Source: Pirellula staleyi DSM 6068
GTDB lineage: Bacteria; Planctomycetota; Planctomycetia; Pirellulales; Pirellulaceae
Length of the DNA stretch: 35,389 nucleotides
Reading direction: 5' to 3'
Assembly: GCA_945900945.1 (NCBI GenBank)
Contig: CAMDKL010000055.1
Location: 1 to 35,389 of the forward strand
A program made the position numbers and the translations under genes. The notes under the pieces are model-generated. The model did no database searches. It was not told the origin of the DNA and was given only the letters and a program-made list of their open reading frames with translations. This document shows, in pieces, positions 24,257 through 33,079 of the stretch (positions within the stretch are counted from its first letter, which is position 1; each line of letters opens with the position of its first letter).

Positions 24257-25300
24257 ATGACAGGTTGGGCCATTGTTGGATGCGGAATGATTGCCAAGTT
24301 TCATGCCAAGGCCATCGCGGACTTAAAAGGATCGAAGCTGGTGGCTTGCCACAGCCGATCTATCGATAAAGCTAATGAATTTTCCAGCACATTCGGTGGG
24401 ACCGCCTATAGCGATTTAGCCATGATGCTGGCCGATCCCGCGGTTGACGTGGTTACCATCTGCACGCCGAGTGGGGCACACTTGGAGCCGGGAGTTGCGG
24501 CTGCACGAGCCGGCAAGCATGTACTGATCGAAAAACCATTGGAGGTGACTACTGCGCGTTGCGACCGATTGATTGAGGCGTGTTCTCGCGCCGGCGTGCA
24601 ACTTGGTACTATCTTTCCATCTCGCTTTCACAAGTCGGCTCAGCTGCTCAAGGCGGCAGTCGAACAAAATCGATTTGGAACGGTTTCTCTGGCTGCGGCT
24701 TATGTCAAATGGTTTCGAACGCAAGCTTACTACGATAGTGGGAAATGGCGGGGTACGTGGAAACTGGATGGGGGAGGCGCGTTGATGAACCAAGCGATCC
24801 ATAGCGTCGATTTGTTGCTTTGGTTAATGGGACCCGTAAAATCCGTTTCGGCCATGACTGCTTTGAGAGCGCATGAACGGATCGAGGTCGAGGATGCAGC
24901 CACGGCTATCCTTGAATTTGAATCGGGGGCGCTTGGAACGATTGAAGCGACCACTGCCGCTTTTCCAGGTTCGCTCAAACGTATCGAAATCGCGGGTTCT
25001 AACGGTTCCGCAACCCTGGAGGAAGAAGCGTTGAAGCAATGGAGTTTCGCGAAGTCGAACAAGAACGACGCTAAAATCGTAGAACAAATGAAAACCAACG
25101 TAACAGGTGGTGGTGCCGCTGACCCAGCCGCTATCGGCCATAAAGCCCATCGCGATCTCTTTGCGAATTTCTTAATGGGAATCAATAAAGGTTTGCCCTG
25201 CTCGATCGATGGTGTAGAAGGGAAAAAGAGCGTCGAATTGATAGCAGCCATTTATAAATCCGCTCGGTGCGGAAGGAGAATTCACCTGAATAGGGAGTGA
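24257..25300 (+). CDS. Gfo/Idh/MocA-family NAD(P)-dependent oxidoreductase
   Basis: A 347-residue enzyme. The N-terminal Rossmann fold has WAIVGCGMIAKFHAKAI (glycine-rich loop, 4-20), and VLIEKPLEVT places the family's catalytic Lys93. The C-terminal domain has LDGGGALMNQAIHSVDLLLWL, with the conserved Asp/Gly segment and His182 (Gx3DxxxH-like). The family oxidises or reduces hydroxyls of sugars and inositols. Planctomycetes carry many members; many are exported with a twin-arginine signal, but this one has none and should be cytoplasmic. Substrate is unknown. It stands 51 bases after the nucleotidyltransferase-fold gene on the same strand. Confidence 0.92.
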   Translation: MTGWAIVGCGMIAKFHAKAIADLKGSKLVACHSRSIDKANEFSSTFGGTAYSDLAMMLADPAVDVVTICTPSGAHLEPGVAAARAGKHVLIEKPLEVTTARCDRLIEACSRAGVQLGTIFPSRFHKSAQLLKAAVEQNRFGTVSLAAAYVKWFRTQAYYDSGKWRGTWKLDGGGALMNQAIHSVDLLLWLMGPVKSVSAMTALRAHERIEVEDAATAILEFESGALGTIEATTAAFPGSLKRIEIAGSNGSATLEEEALKQWSFAKSNKNDAKIVEQMKTNVTGGGAADPAAIGHKAHRDLFANFLMGINKGLPCSIDGVEGKKSVELIAAIYKSARCGRRIHLNRE

Positions 25301-25442
25301 AAAAGCAATCAATCAGATGGATTCAGAAAATACTTTTGAGCATCCTCCCTTTTTTTGCAATGAACAGGTGATTCAGGTCCGATAGAACTACTTTAGCTAT
25401 CATTCCTCGATGCCGATTCAGCTCCCGATAGAGGAGCTCCGT

Positions 25443-26285
25443 ATGCTCAAACCCAGCGCCGTTCAAGCCGATTCTCAATCGATCGATTTTACTCCGGTTG
25501 GTTTCCAGCAAGTTAAGTTGAAACCTACGGACTCCGCATTGCGAGCATTGGACCATGCGTCACAACTGATAGAGGATGCGCAAGAATCCGTTGTCAAAAC
25601 GCCGCAATTGAGTGTTATCATTCCTGCGTACAACGAATCGGAAACCATTCGGCGGGTCGTTGACTCAGTTCTTGACCTGGATATCAGCAAACAAATTATT
25701 GTGGTAGATGACGGCAGTACGGACGGAACGCAAGAGACCATACGTACGTTGCAGGGGCAGCAAGGAATTGAAGTGGTGTTTCACCCGCGAAACCAAGGAA
25801 AGGGAGCTGCGATTCAGACCGGTATTCGGCTTGCTTTGGGAGACATTGTCATCGTTCAAGATGCCGATTTAGAGTACGACCCCCAAGATATATTGCGAGT
25901 GATTCAACCCATAATCGACGGAGAGACCGATGTCGTTTTTGGCTCTCGCTATCTTTCCAATTCTCACCAAGATCAATCTGCCGTGCACCGCCTTGGCAAC
26001 GCACTCCTAACAGGCCTGAGCAACTGGATGACGAACCAACGGTTAACCGATATGGAAACTTGCTACAAAGCATTCCGACGTCAGCTCATTCAAAGTATTC
26101 CTATTGAGCAGAAGCGATTCGGATTCGAGCCGGAAATTACTGCCAAACTAGCACGGAAAAAAATACAGATTCGAGAAATTTCGATCTCTTACAAAAGCCG
26201 ATCCTGGCAGGAAGGCAAAAAGATTGGAATCCGGGATTTGATCAGTACTCTTTGGTGCATCCTACGATATCGCTTTCGCGATTAA
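25443..26285 (+). CDS. Family 2 glycosyltransferase (dolichyl-phosphate mannosyltransferase-like)
   Basis: A 280-residue GT-A fold transferase. LSVIIPAYNESETIRRVV starts the fold, IIVVDDGSTDGT (86-96) binds the nucleotide, RNQGKGAAIQTGI is typical of the DPM1/polyprenyl-phosphate sugar transferase group, and VQDADLEY (Asp140-Ala-Asp142) is the metal motif. FGFEPEITAKLARK is the acceptor-side segment of this group. No C-terminal membrane helices are present, so it is the soluble DPM1-like type. The first 52 residues are an extra, non-conserved leader. ATG 25443 is supported by GAGGAG at 25431-25436, six bases away; an ATG at 25410 is less likely. Confidence 0.9.
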   Translation: MLKPSAVQADSQSIDFTPVGFQQVKLKPTDSALRALDHASQLIEDAQESVVKTPQLSVIIPAYNESETIRRVVDSVLDLDISKQIIVVDDGSTDGTQETIRTLQGQQGIEVVFHPRNQGKGAAIQTGIRLALGDIVIVQDADLEYDPQDILRVIQPIIDGETDVVFGSRYLSNSHQDQSAVHRLGNALLTGLSNWMTNQRLTDMETCYKAFRRQLIQSIPIEQKRFGFEPEITAKLARKKIQIREISISYKSRSWQEGKKIGIRDLISTLWCILRYRFRD

Positions 26286-26302
26286 ATTCCATAGCACGAC
26301 AC

Positions 26303-26479
26303 TCAAAATTTGAACTTGCACATCGAGTTCGGCTTTGGTTCGGCATGAGCCTCTCCGTCCCGGTACAATGAAAACGGTGGCTCGCCCTTATTGCTGTAAT
26401 AGAGCGCATCGGAAGCGACAATGAAGTACGCCTTGTCCCCTAAACCCTTGTGGATATCTTGGACAAGCCCACTTGGCAA
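26303..26479 (-). CDS. Short minus-strand coding remnant, unknown function
   Basis: On the minus strand a 58-codon frame from TTG 26479 to TGA 26303-26305 reads LPSGLVQDIHKGLGDKAYFI then VASDALYYSNKGEPPFSLYR and DGEAHAEPKPNSMCKFKF. The composition and codon use look truly coding, but the only start is TTG, no ribosome-binding site is evident, and a stop precedes it directly. It is probably the 3' remnant of a longer gene or a very small protein. I do not recognise it. It lies in the gap between the glycosyltransferase and hemH, antisense to both. Confidence 0.4.
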   Translation of the reverse strand: MPSGLVQDIHKGLGDKAYFIVASDALYYSNKGEPPFSLYRDGEAHAEPKPNSMCKFKF

Positions 26480-26541
26480 TCAGGTAACAATGCCAGACAA
26501 CTAAAACATCCGTTTCCCCCTAAACAACGAACTCTTTTTCT

Positions 26542-27636
26542 ATGTCCAACGCACCTTCAATACCAACCACACCTGCTGCCCCAACTGCCCCATTGCCACC
26601 GTTGGACGAAGTCCCGATCGATTCTATTTTGATCGTTTCCTTTGGCGGGCCAGAGGGTATGGCCGATGTAATGCCCTTTCTTGAGAATGTCTTGCGTGGA
26701 AAAAACGTCCCAAGCGAGCGAATGCATGAGGTTTTCGAGCACTACAAGCAGTTCGGCGGAGTCAGCCCAATCAATGAACAATGTCGGCAGTTGATTACTG
26801 CGATCCAGCAGGAATGCAATCGCCGAAATTTAGACCTGCCAATCTATTGGGGCAATCGCAATTGGCAACCGATGCTTGCCGAAACACTAAGGACAATGGA
26901 AACACAGGGACGAAAACGAGCCATTGCATTTTTCACATCCATGTTCAGTTGCTACAGTGGTTGCCGTCAATATCGAGAGAACATAGCAGCGGCTCAAGCC
27001 GAGGTTGGCAGCAATGCACCTTGGGTCGAAAAAATTCGTAAAGGCTTCAATCACCCAGGCTTCATTGCCGCCCAAAAGGATTGCTTGGAACAGGCACTCG
27101 CCAAACTGCCAGAAGAAGTAAAGGCGGACACGTTGGTGCTTTTCTGTGCACATAGTATTCCGAAGACCATGGCGGATAATTCGCGGTACGAGGAGCAACT
27201 TCGCGAGGCTGCAAAACTTGTTTGCAACGCTGCGAATCACGGTCCATGGGAGTTAGTGTTTCAAAGTCGATCAGGTCCGCCACAACAACCGTGGTTGGAA
27301 CCAGATGTATGTGACCGCATCGAGCAACTACATACCGAAAAAGGGATCAGGCATATCGTGGTGCAGCCGCTCGGCTTTATTTCAGACCATATGGAAGTGT
27401 TGTTTGACTTGGACCATGAGGCTGCCGATCTTTGCAAAGTAAAGGGAATTCAGTTTGTTCGTGCGGCAACCATCGGCGTTCATCCTCGTTTCATTTCGAT
27501 GATAGTAGATTTAATCGAAGAGCGAATGTCGTTGGATACCGAACGACCATTTATCGGTGGATACGGACCGAGCCACGATTTGTGTCCTGCAAACTGCTGT
27601 CTCTATCCTCAAACAGGACGCAGGCCGGTCCCTTGA
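26542..27636 (+). CDS. hemH: Ferrochelatase, probably coproporphyrin type with Fe-S cysteines
   Basis: A 364-residue enzyme that inserts Fe(II) into a porphyrin in haem synthesis. VSFGGPEGMADVMPFLENVL opens the fold. The catalytic His204 is in LFCAHSIPKTM and Glu285 in FISDHMEVLFDLDHEA. The text CYSGCRQYREN and the Asp-rich DHMEVLFDLDHEA match actinobacterial coproporphyrin ferrochelatases (CpfC). Cys141 (SGCRQY) and the C-terminal Cys348, Cys352 and Cys353 (DLCPANCC) are placed like the four ligands of the [2Fe-2S] cluster in mycobacterial enzymes, though the spacing of the last three differs. The first 24 residues are a Pro/Ala/Thr-rich leader. The stop overlaps the start of the acyltransferase gene (TTGA). 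Confidence 0.92.
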   Translation: MSNAPSIPTTPAAPTAPLPPLDEVPIDSILIVSFGGPEGMADVMPFLENVLRGKNVPSERMHEVFEHYKQFGGVSPINEQCRQLITAIQQECNRRNLDLPIYWGNRNWQPMLAETLRTMETQGRKRAIAFFTSMFSCYSGCRQYRENIAAAQAEVGSNAPWVEKIRKGFNHPGFIAAQKDCLEQALAKLPEEVKADTLVLFCAHSIPKTMADNSRYEEQLREAAKLVCNAANHGPWELVFQSRSGPPQQPWLEPDVCDRIEQLHTEKGIRHIVVQPLGFISDHMEVLFDLDHEAADLCKVKGIQFVRAATIGVHPRFISMIVDLIEERMSLDTERPFIGGYGPSHDLCPANCCLYPQTGRRPVP

Positions 27637-28838
27637 ATATCCAACCGTACGGAACACCCGAAGGCCAGTGGCCCCCTCTCATGACTCCGTGGTGGTTTTT
27701 ACTAACCGGCCCTATGCGTCGCAAGGCCCTGCGGAAACAAAAGATCGTTCGAGTAGAAGTCCAGGGCTTGGAGCATTTAAAGAAAACTCTTGCAAGCAAT
27801 CATGGGGTGATGCTTACGCCCAATCATTCCTTTCATTGGGACTCTTATTGCTTGGTCACGGCAGCCGAGGAATTGCGCACACCTTTCTACATTATGACGG
27901 CGTGGCAAGTTTTCGCGATGAGCAAATGGTTTGAACGCTATTCGATGCAGCGTTGTGGTTGCTTTAGCGTAGACCGCGAGGGAGCCGATGTCCAATCGTT
28001 AAAGACCGCTGTCGATATCCTGCAAAATCGAAAACACCCGCTTTTGATATTCCCAGAGGGTGATGTCTATCACATGAACGATCGCATCACGGCGTTCCGA
28101 GATGGAGCGGCGGCGATCGCGCTGTTGGCAGCCAGAAAATCATCTCGACCGATTTCCATTTTTCCAGTTGCAATCAAACGATGGTATCGGCAAGATCCGA
28201 CTCCAAGCTTGCTACAAACGATTGAGAAATTGGAAAAGCGACTATTCTGGCGACCGCAAACCGATCAGCCCATAACGGAACGGGTCTTGCATGTCGCTCG
28301 GGGCCTTTTATCACTCAAGGAGATGGAACATTTACGAGTCACCCAGACAGGCTCGTTGAGCGTTCGAGTAGAACGCCTTTCCTCGATCTTACTCTCGAAA
28401 AGTGAAAATCGTTACGGACGCGAAAAAAAACTGTCGCTGATTCCAGAGCGAGTCAAGGATGTGCGTCGTGCCATCATTGAAGCCAGCGAAAAAGCAGCTG
28501 GAACCGCTTCCAAGGAGCAAGAAAGGCAATGGGCCGAAGACATGGACAACATGTTCCTGGTCACCCAGTTGTACAGTTACCCTGGCAATTACTTGGAAGA
28601 AAACCCAAGTGTCGAGCGGCTCGCGGAAACACTTGATAAACTAGAGGAAGACGCGCTCGAGGCCTCATATCCTACTGTTCATGCTGAGCGCGAAGTATTG
28701 GTTCGTTTCGATCAGCCGATCGTATTACCGATTGGCAAAGAGAAAAGTTTGATCCCGGCCGAACTTACAAATCAGGTGGGAAATCGCGTTCAGGCCATGC
28801 TCGACGGTATGAATGCCCAACGAGAAAAACAAAGTTGA
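27633..28838 (+). CDS. PlsC-type 1-acylglycerol-phosphate acyltransferase family protein
   Basis: A 401-residue protein if started at TTG 27633, which overlaps the hemH stop as TTGA, the same arrangement as ruvC-ruvA; ATG 27681 is the alternative. LTPNHSFHWDSY carries the acyltransferase HX4D motif (His65, Asp70), GCFSVDREG is block II and LLIFPEGDVYHMND the FPEG block III (140-143). Such enzymes acylate lysophosphatidate or related acceptors at the inner membrane. The C-terminal 200 residues (helical, charged, from about 230) are longer than in basic PlsC and of unknown role. Next gene starts six bases later. Confidence 0.87.
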   Translation: MNIQPYGTPEGQWPPLMTPWWFLLTGPMRRKALRKQKIVRVEVQGLEHLKKTLASNHGVMLTPNHSFHWDSYCLVTAAEELRTPFYIMTAWQVFAMSKWFERYSMQRCGCFSVDREGADVQSLKTAVDILQNRKHPLLIFPEGDVYHMNDRITAFRDGAAAIALLAARKSSRPISIFPVAIKRWYRQDPTPSLLQTIEKLEKRLFWRPQTDQPITERVLHVARGLLSLKEMEHLRVTQTGSLSVRVERLSSILLSKSENRYGREKKLSLIPERVKDVRRAIIEASEKAAGTASKEQERQWAEDMDNMFLVTQLYSYPGNYLEENPSVERLAETLDKLEEDALEASYPTVHAEREVLVRFDQPIVLPIGKEKSLIPAELTNQVGNRVQAMLDGMNAQREKQS

Positions 28839-28844
28839 GGTCCT

Positions 28845-29576
28845 ATGTTTGCATTGAACAACGTTTCCAAATCGTTTGGTTCCCTCCAAGTACTCAAACC
28901 AACGACTGTGGACTTTCGCACTGGGGAATCGACCGTGCTGATTGGACCAAGCGGCTGTGGAAAGAGCACGTTGCTGAGAATCCTGGTCGGTTTGATTGAT
29001 GCCGATTCTGGAACCATCCATTTCGATGGGACTCCGATCACTCACAAAAACATTCAGCAACAGCGTCAACGCATGGGATACGTCATTCAGGATGGCGGCC
29101 TCTTTCCGCATTTGACGGCAAGGCAAAACGTGGGACTGCTAGCCACGCATCTCGGATGGAGTCATGACAAAGTGGATGCACGTGTGGAAGAGCTGGCCGA
29201 ACTAACACGATTGCCTCGTATCGCACTCGATCGTTATCCAACTCAGATCTCGGGTGGACAACGCCAGCGCGTTGGAATCATGCGATCGTTGATGCTAGAT
29301 CCTGCCGTGATGTTACTGGACGAACCCATGGGCGCATTGGACCCACTGGTACGATTCGATCTCCAAGAGGATCTTCGCAAGATCTTTCGAACACTTGGTA
29401 AAACGTCCATCATGGTGACACACGATATGGGCGAAGCGGCTTTCTTTGGCGACCGAGTTATGATGTTGGGTGAGGGGGAAATTGTCCAAGAAGGCCGACT
29501 CGAAGAGTTGATCCAGAACCCCGCCAACGAATACGTCGCACGCTTTATCAACGCCCAACGAATCCCACTCTCATGA
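28845..29576 (+). CDS. ABC transporter ATPase, quaternary-amine uptake type
   Basis: A 243-residue nucleotide-binding subunit. Walker A is GPSGCGKST (Lys40), Q-loop VIQDGGLFPHLT, signature ISGGQRQRVG (135-144), Walker B VMLLDEP (Glu160), D-loop GALDP and switch MVTHD (His193). The VIQDGGLFPH text and the neighbour gene place it with OpuCA/ProV/OsmV-like importers, but it lacks the C-terminal CBS domains some of these have. It energises the fused permease encoded by the next gene, whose ATG overlaps its stop by four bases (ATGA). Confidence 0.93.
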   Translation: MFALNNVSKSFGSLQVLKPTTVDFRTGESTVLIGPSGCGKSTLLRILVGLIDADSGTIHFDGTPITHKNIQQQRQRMGYVIQDGGLFPHLTARQNVGLLATHLGWSHDKVDARVEELAELTRLPRIALDRYPTQISGGQRQRVGIMRSLMLDPAVMLLDEPMGALDPLVRFDLQEDLRKIFRTLGKTSIMVTHDMGEAAFFGDRVMMLGEGEIVQEGRLEELIQNPANEYVARFINAQRIPLS

Positions 29577-31108
29577 AGAAACTCCTCGCAATCTGTTTTG
29601 CCTTCACATGGATTGGTTCCCTTTGCTCCATCACAGAGGCTCAAGAAAAGCCGAAAGTACGTGTCGGCTCCAAGAGTTTTACCGAATCGGTAATTCTGGG
29701 CGAATTGCTTTCGCATCTGGCCATTCAAGCCGGCGCAGACGTCGAACACCTGTCAGAACTGGGTGGCACGCAAGTCCTCTGGAAAGCGCTTGTCAAAGGG
29801 GACATCGACGCCTACGTTGACTACACCGGTACTATCCAAGAGCTGTTGGCCAAAATTGTCGAGCCAGGTGTTGAAGTTCGTTCCGAAGCAGACATGCGAG
29901 CAGCCATGGACCAATTGAACATCGTCATGTCGGACCGCATCGGTTTCAACAACACCTACGCACTGGGAATGCAAGAAGCCACCGCCGAAAAGCTTGGTAT
30001 TAGTAAAATTAGCGATCTTCGCGACCATCCCGAGTTGAAATTTGGGATTAGCGATGAGTTCATGGAACGCAACGACTGCTGGCGGCAATTACCTGCCAAG
30101 TACCGTTTGCCTCACAAGGATGTTCGGACCATGGACCACAATCTTGCTTACCGAGGCATCGAACATAACTCCATTCAAGTTACCGACCTCTATACGACGG
30201 ACGCGGAAATCGAGTTCTATCGATTGCGAGTTCTCGAAGACGATAAAGGATTCTTTCCAACTTATTATTCAGTGATTCTTATGCGCAAGGATTTGGCGGA
30301 ACGTGCCCCCAAAGTGGCCACCTCCTATTTGCAACTTGAAAATGCGATCGATTCCAAAGCCATGACAGGAATGACCGCCAGGGTGAGACTCGATCGACAG
30401 TTAGAAACAAACGTCGCTGCCGCATTCCTGAACGAAAAGTTGAATCTAAAAATCCCCTATCAAGGAATCGGTCCCATGGCAGAATGGAAGCGATTCGTGG
30501 AGCGGTTCACCAAGACCACGTTGGAACATCTCTTCCTAGTGTCCATTTCTCTCTCATTTGCCATTGCAATCGCCATACCGTTGGGAATATTGTCGGCTAG
30601 GAACGAGGCGTTTGGTCAAACGATTTTAGGGGTGGTCGGTGTCATTCAGACTTTGCCGTCGATGGCCATTTTGGTGTTCATGATTCCTGTATTTGGGTTA
30701 GGCGCCTATCCTGCCATTGCGGCGTTGTTCTTTTACAGCCTGTTACCGATCGTGCGAAATACGTATGGCGGATTGACACAGATTCCAAGAGCAATCACTG
30801 AATCCGCTGACGTGCTCGGGTTAGGAAGGCGTGCGCGATTACGACTGGTGGAGTTGCCATTGGCGTTGCCATCCATTTTGTCTGGTATCAAGACAGCAGC
30901 AGTGATCAACGTCGGGACGGCAACCATCGGGGCTTTTATTGGAGCAGGTGGGTATGGCGCTCCGATTCTGACTGGGATACGATTGTCAAGTATCCCGTTG
31001 ATTCTTCAAGGCGCAGTGCCCGCAGCTCTTCTGGCACTGGCTGTTCAGTATGGCTTTACCATTGTGGAGCGTCGCTTTGTTTCGCCAGGTCTTCAGACTC
31101 GTGGCTGA
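29573..31108 (+). CDS. Substrate-binding protein fused to permease, OpuC/glycine-betaine type
   Basis: A 511-residue fusion. Residues 1-23 are a signal sequence, about 27-300 an OpuAC-like binding domain (VRVGSKSFTESVILGELLSH, GGTQVLWKALVKGDIDAYVD, YTGT), and about 315-505 a BPD-type permease with five or so helices and the coupling EAA-like loop ESADVLGLGRRARLRLVELP (410-429). The ligand is probably a quaternary amine such as betaine, choline or carnitine; ergothioneine-type binding is another option in this family. In well-known fusions (OpuABC, OpuFB, EgtU) the permease comes first and the binding domain last; here the order is reversed. The gene overlaps the ATPase gene, giving a complete two-gene importer. 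Confidence 0.9.
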   Translation: MKKLLAICFAFTWIGSLCSITEAQEKPKVRVGSKSFTESVILGELLSHLAIQAGADVEHLSELGGTQVLWKALVKGDIDAYVDYTGTIQELLAKIVEPGVEVRSEADMRAAMDQLNIVMSDRIGFNNTYALGMQEATAEKLGISKISDLRDHPELKFGISDEFMERNDCWRQLPAKYRLPHKDVRTMDHNLAYRGIEHNSIQVTDLYTTDAEIEFYRLRVLEDDKGFFPTYYSVILMRKDLAERAPKVATSYLQLENAIDSKAMTGMTARVRLDRQLETNVAAAFLNEKLNLKIPYQGIGPMAEWKRFVERFTKTTLEHLFLVSISLSFAIAIAIPLGILSARNEAFGQTILGVVGVIQTLPSMAILVFMIPVFGLGAYPAIAALFFYSLLPIVRNTYGGLTQIPRAITESADVLGLGRRARLRLVELPLALPSILSGIKTAAVINVGTATIGAFIGAGGYGAPILTGIRLSSIPLILQGAVPAALLALAVQYGFTIVERRFVSPGLQTRG

Positions 31109-31110
31109 TT

Positions 31111-31124
31111 ACTGCTGTTGCAGT
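31111..31124 (+). terminator. Small hairpin after the transporter genes
   Basis: ACTGC-TGTT-GCAGT, a 5-bp stem, directly after the permease stop. No U-tract follows, so this is only a candidate end of the hemH-to-permease transcript. Confidence 0.3.
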
Positions 31125-31188
31125 CTATACTTCCGGTTTCAAAGTAAACGGTCCAATTGGAATTTCATGAAAGTCAATCGGTGCGTCG

Positions 31189-32952
31189 ATGGTTCGCGGT
31201 AGTCTTCTGTTTCTCCTGTTTTTTTGTTGCTTCCCCACGATCGGTGTCAGTCAACAGTCCGACGGCGCTTTGCAACAGGTGTTCGAGGATTACCATGAGC
31301 AATACTTGATCCTGTTCCCGCTGGAAGCCACTGCATTTGGAGATTCTCGATACAACGATCTATTGTCTATCGATATAGATCAGGGGTTCGCAGCCAAAGA
31401 GACGCAATTCTATAAGCAGATTTTGGGGCGCATTCGAGCAATCGATCGCACCACCGCAAGTGGATCCAAAAGATTGTCCGCCGAGATTCTCGAATACGAG
31501 CTCAACATGAGGTTGGAAGGGATGCCGTTTGATTTTGATCGAATACCCTTCCATCAGTTCGATGGCCTGCCGTTGGCGTTCGGACAAATGGGGAGTGGGA
31601 CCGGCAGTCACCCTTTTAAGACTGTCAAGGACTATGACGATTGGCTCAAACGAATCGATGCGTTTTCTGTTTGGTCGAGAACAGCGATTGAGCGATTTCG
31701 CGACGGCATCCAAGACAACTATGTACTCCCAAAGATACTGGTTGAACGTATGGTCAAACAGATGTTTGACCCCACGATTGTCAGCGACGATCCCGAAAGG
31801 AATCTGTTCTACGGTCCGATCAAGTTGATGCCTGCGCATTTTTCGGCAGTTGACAAGGTAAGACTTACCACCGCGTTCAAGGCTGCCATCCTCGACAAAA
31901 TCGCACCTGCCTACCGCGGCATGGGAGACTTTCTGCGTGACGAGTATCTTCCGAAGTCTCGTGAATCAACCGGCATTATGGATCTCAAGGGAGGACGTGA
32001 ACAGTATCAATATTGGGTGCGTCGTTGGACAACGACATCGCTTACGCCAGACGAAATCTTCAGCATCGGTGAGTTGGAGGTCGCTCGCATTCTGCAAGAA
32101 ATGGAGTCCGTAAAGCAGCAAATGAACTTTTCTGGAACGCTTACGGAGTTCTTTGAGCACCTGCGAATCGATCCAAAATACAAGCCGTTCAAAACTCCCA
32201 ACGAAGTGATTTCATTTTTTGCAGCGATCCAAGCCAGGTTAGAACCGCAACTGGAAAAGGCATTTTTGAATCGCCCTAAAACACCCTTTGAAATCCGTCG
32301 CACGGAAGCCTTTCGGGAAGCGACCGCAAGCGCGGAGTACATGCCAGGCTCAGCCGATGGTTCTCGGCCTGGGATTTTTTACACTCCGATTCCCGATGCG
32401 ACTCAGTTTAATATCACAGGCGGTATGGAATCCTTATTCTTGCACGAAGCCATACCTGGCCACCATTACCAAATCTCCCTGCAACAAGAAAATCAGCAAC
32501 TCCCTCGATTCGCTAGGTTTCTCTGGTATGGAGCGTATGGCGAGGGCTGGGCGCTCTACTGCGAATCAATCGGCCAGGAGCTAGGCCTGTACACAGATCC
32601 AAAGCAGCGAATGGGTGCGTTGGGTGACGAGATGCATCGAGCTATTCGACTGGTCGTCGATGTCGGCATGCATTGGAAAGGTTGGACGCGGGAGCGAGCC
32701 ATCGAGTACATGATGGCCAATGAACCCATCAGCGAGGAAGGGGCCATTGCCGAAATCGAACGCTACATGGCTTATACTGCACAAGCGTTGTCGTATAAAA
32801 TCGGGCAAATTAAGATCAGCGAGCTTCGCAGTCGCAGTGAAAAGCGATTGGGCAAACAGTTTTCGTTGCCATTATTTCACGACCAAGTGTTACGGAATGG
32901 TTGCATGCCACTCGCAATTCTCGCCAAGATAATTGAGCAGTGGAAGCCTTAA
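31189..32952 (+). CDS. DUF885 metallopeptidase-like secreted protein
   Basis: A 587-residue protein with signal peptide MVRGSLLFLLFFCCFPTIGV. The DUF885 core has LFLHEAIPGHHYQISL (His419, Glu420, His425), a gluzincin-like HExxxGH motif, followed by YGEGWALYCESIGQELGLY with the downstream Glu ligand. LTPDEIFSIGELEVARI and the C-terminal YKIGQIKISELR complete the family pattern. DUF885 members are thought to be zinc carboxypeptidase-like enzymes; with a signal peptide it should act in the periplasm or outside. ATG 31189 lacks a strong ribosome-binding site but precedes the signal peptide correctly. It may share the transporter transcript or have its own promoter in the 80-base gap. Confidence 0.87.
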   Translation: MVRGSLLFLLFFCCFPTIGVSQQSDGALQQVFEDYHEQYLILFPLEATAFGDSRYNDLLSIDIDQGFAAKETQFYKQILGRIRAIDRTTASGSKRLSAEILEYELNMRLEGMPFDFDRIPFHQFDGLPLAFGQMGSGTGSHPFKTVKDYDDWLKRIDAFSVWSRTAIERFRDGIQDNYVLPKILVERMVKQMFDPTIVSDDPERNLFYGPIKLMPAHFSAVDKVRLTTAFKAAILDKIAPAYRGMGDFLRDEYLPKSRESTGIMDLKGGREQYQYWVRRWTTTSLTPDEIFSIGELEVARILQEMESVKQQMNFSGTLTEFFEHLRIDPKYKPFKTPNEVISFFAAIQARLEPQLEKAFLNRPKTPFEIRRTEAFREATASAEYMPGSADGSRPGIFYTPIPDATQFNITGGMESLFLHEAIPGHHYQISLQQENQQLPRFARFLWYGAYGEGWALYCESIGQELGLYTDPKQRMGALGDEMHRAIRLVVDVGMHWKGWTRERAIEYMMANEPISEEGAIAEIERYMAYTAQALSYKIGQIKISELRSRSEKRLGKQFSLPLFHDQVLRNGCMPLAILAKIIEQWKP

Positions 32953-33079
32953 AGCTGTGGAAACCCTAACCCTGTAAAGCAACCAGCGAATTCGGGCCCG
33001 GGGATAGCGCCCACCGGTTCACGAAAACACAAAGTGAGTGCCAAAGGGCATAAGCAACTTTTAGAACTTGAGAACCTTT

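Noticed and set aside
27432-27632. Upstream extension of the acyltransferase frame into hemH
   Set aside because: It overlaps conserved hemH sequence; the TTG at 27633 overlapping the hemH stop is a normal coupled start.
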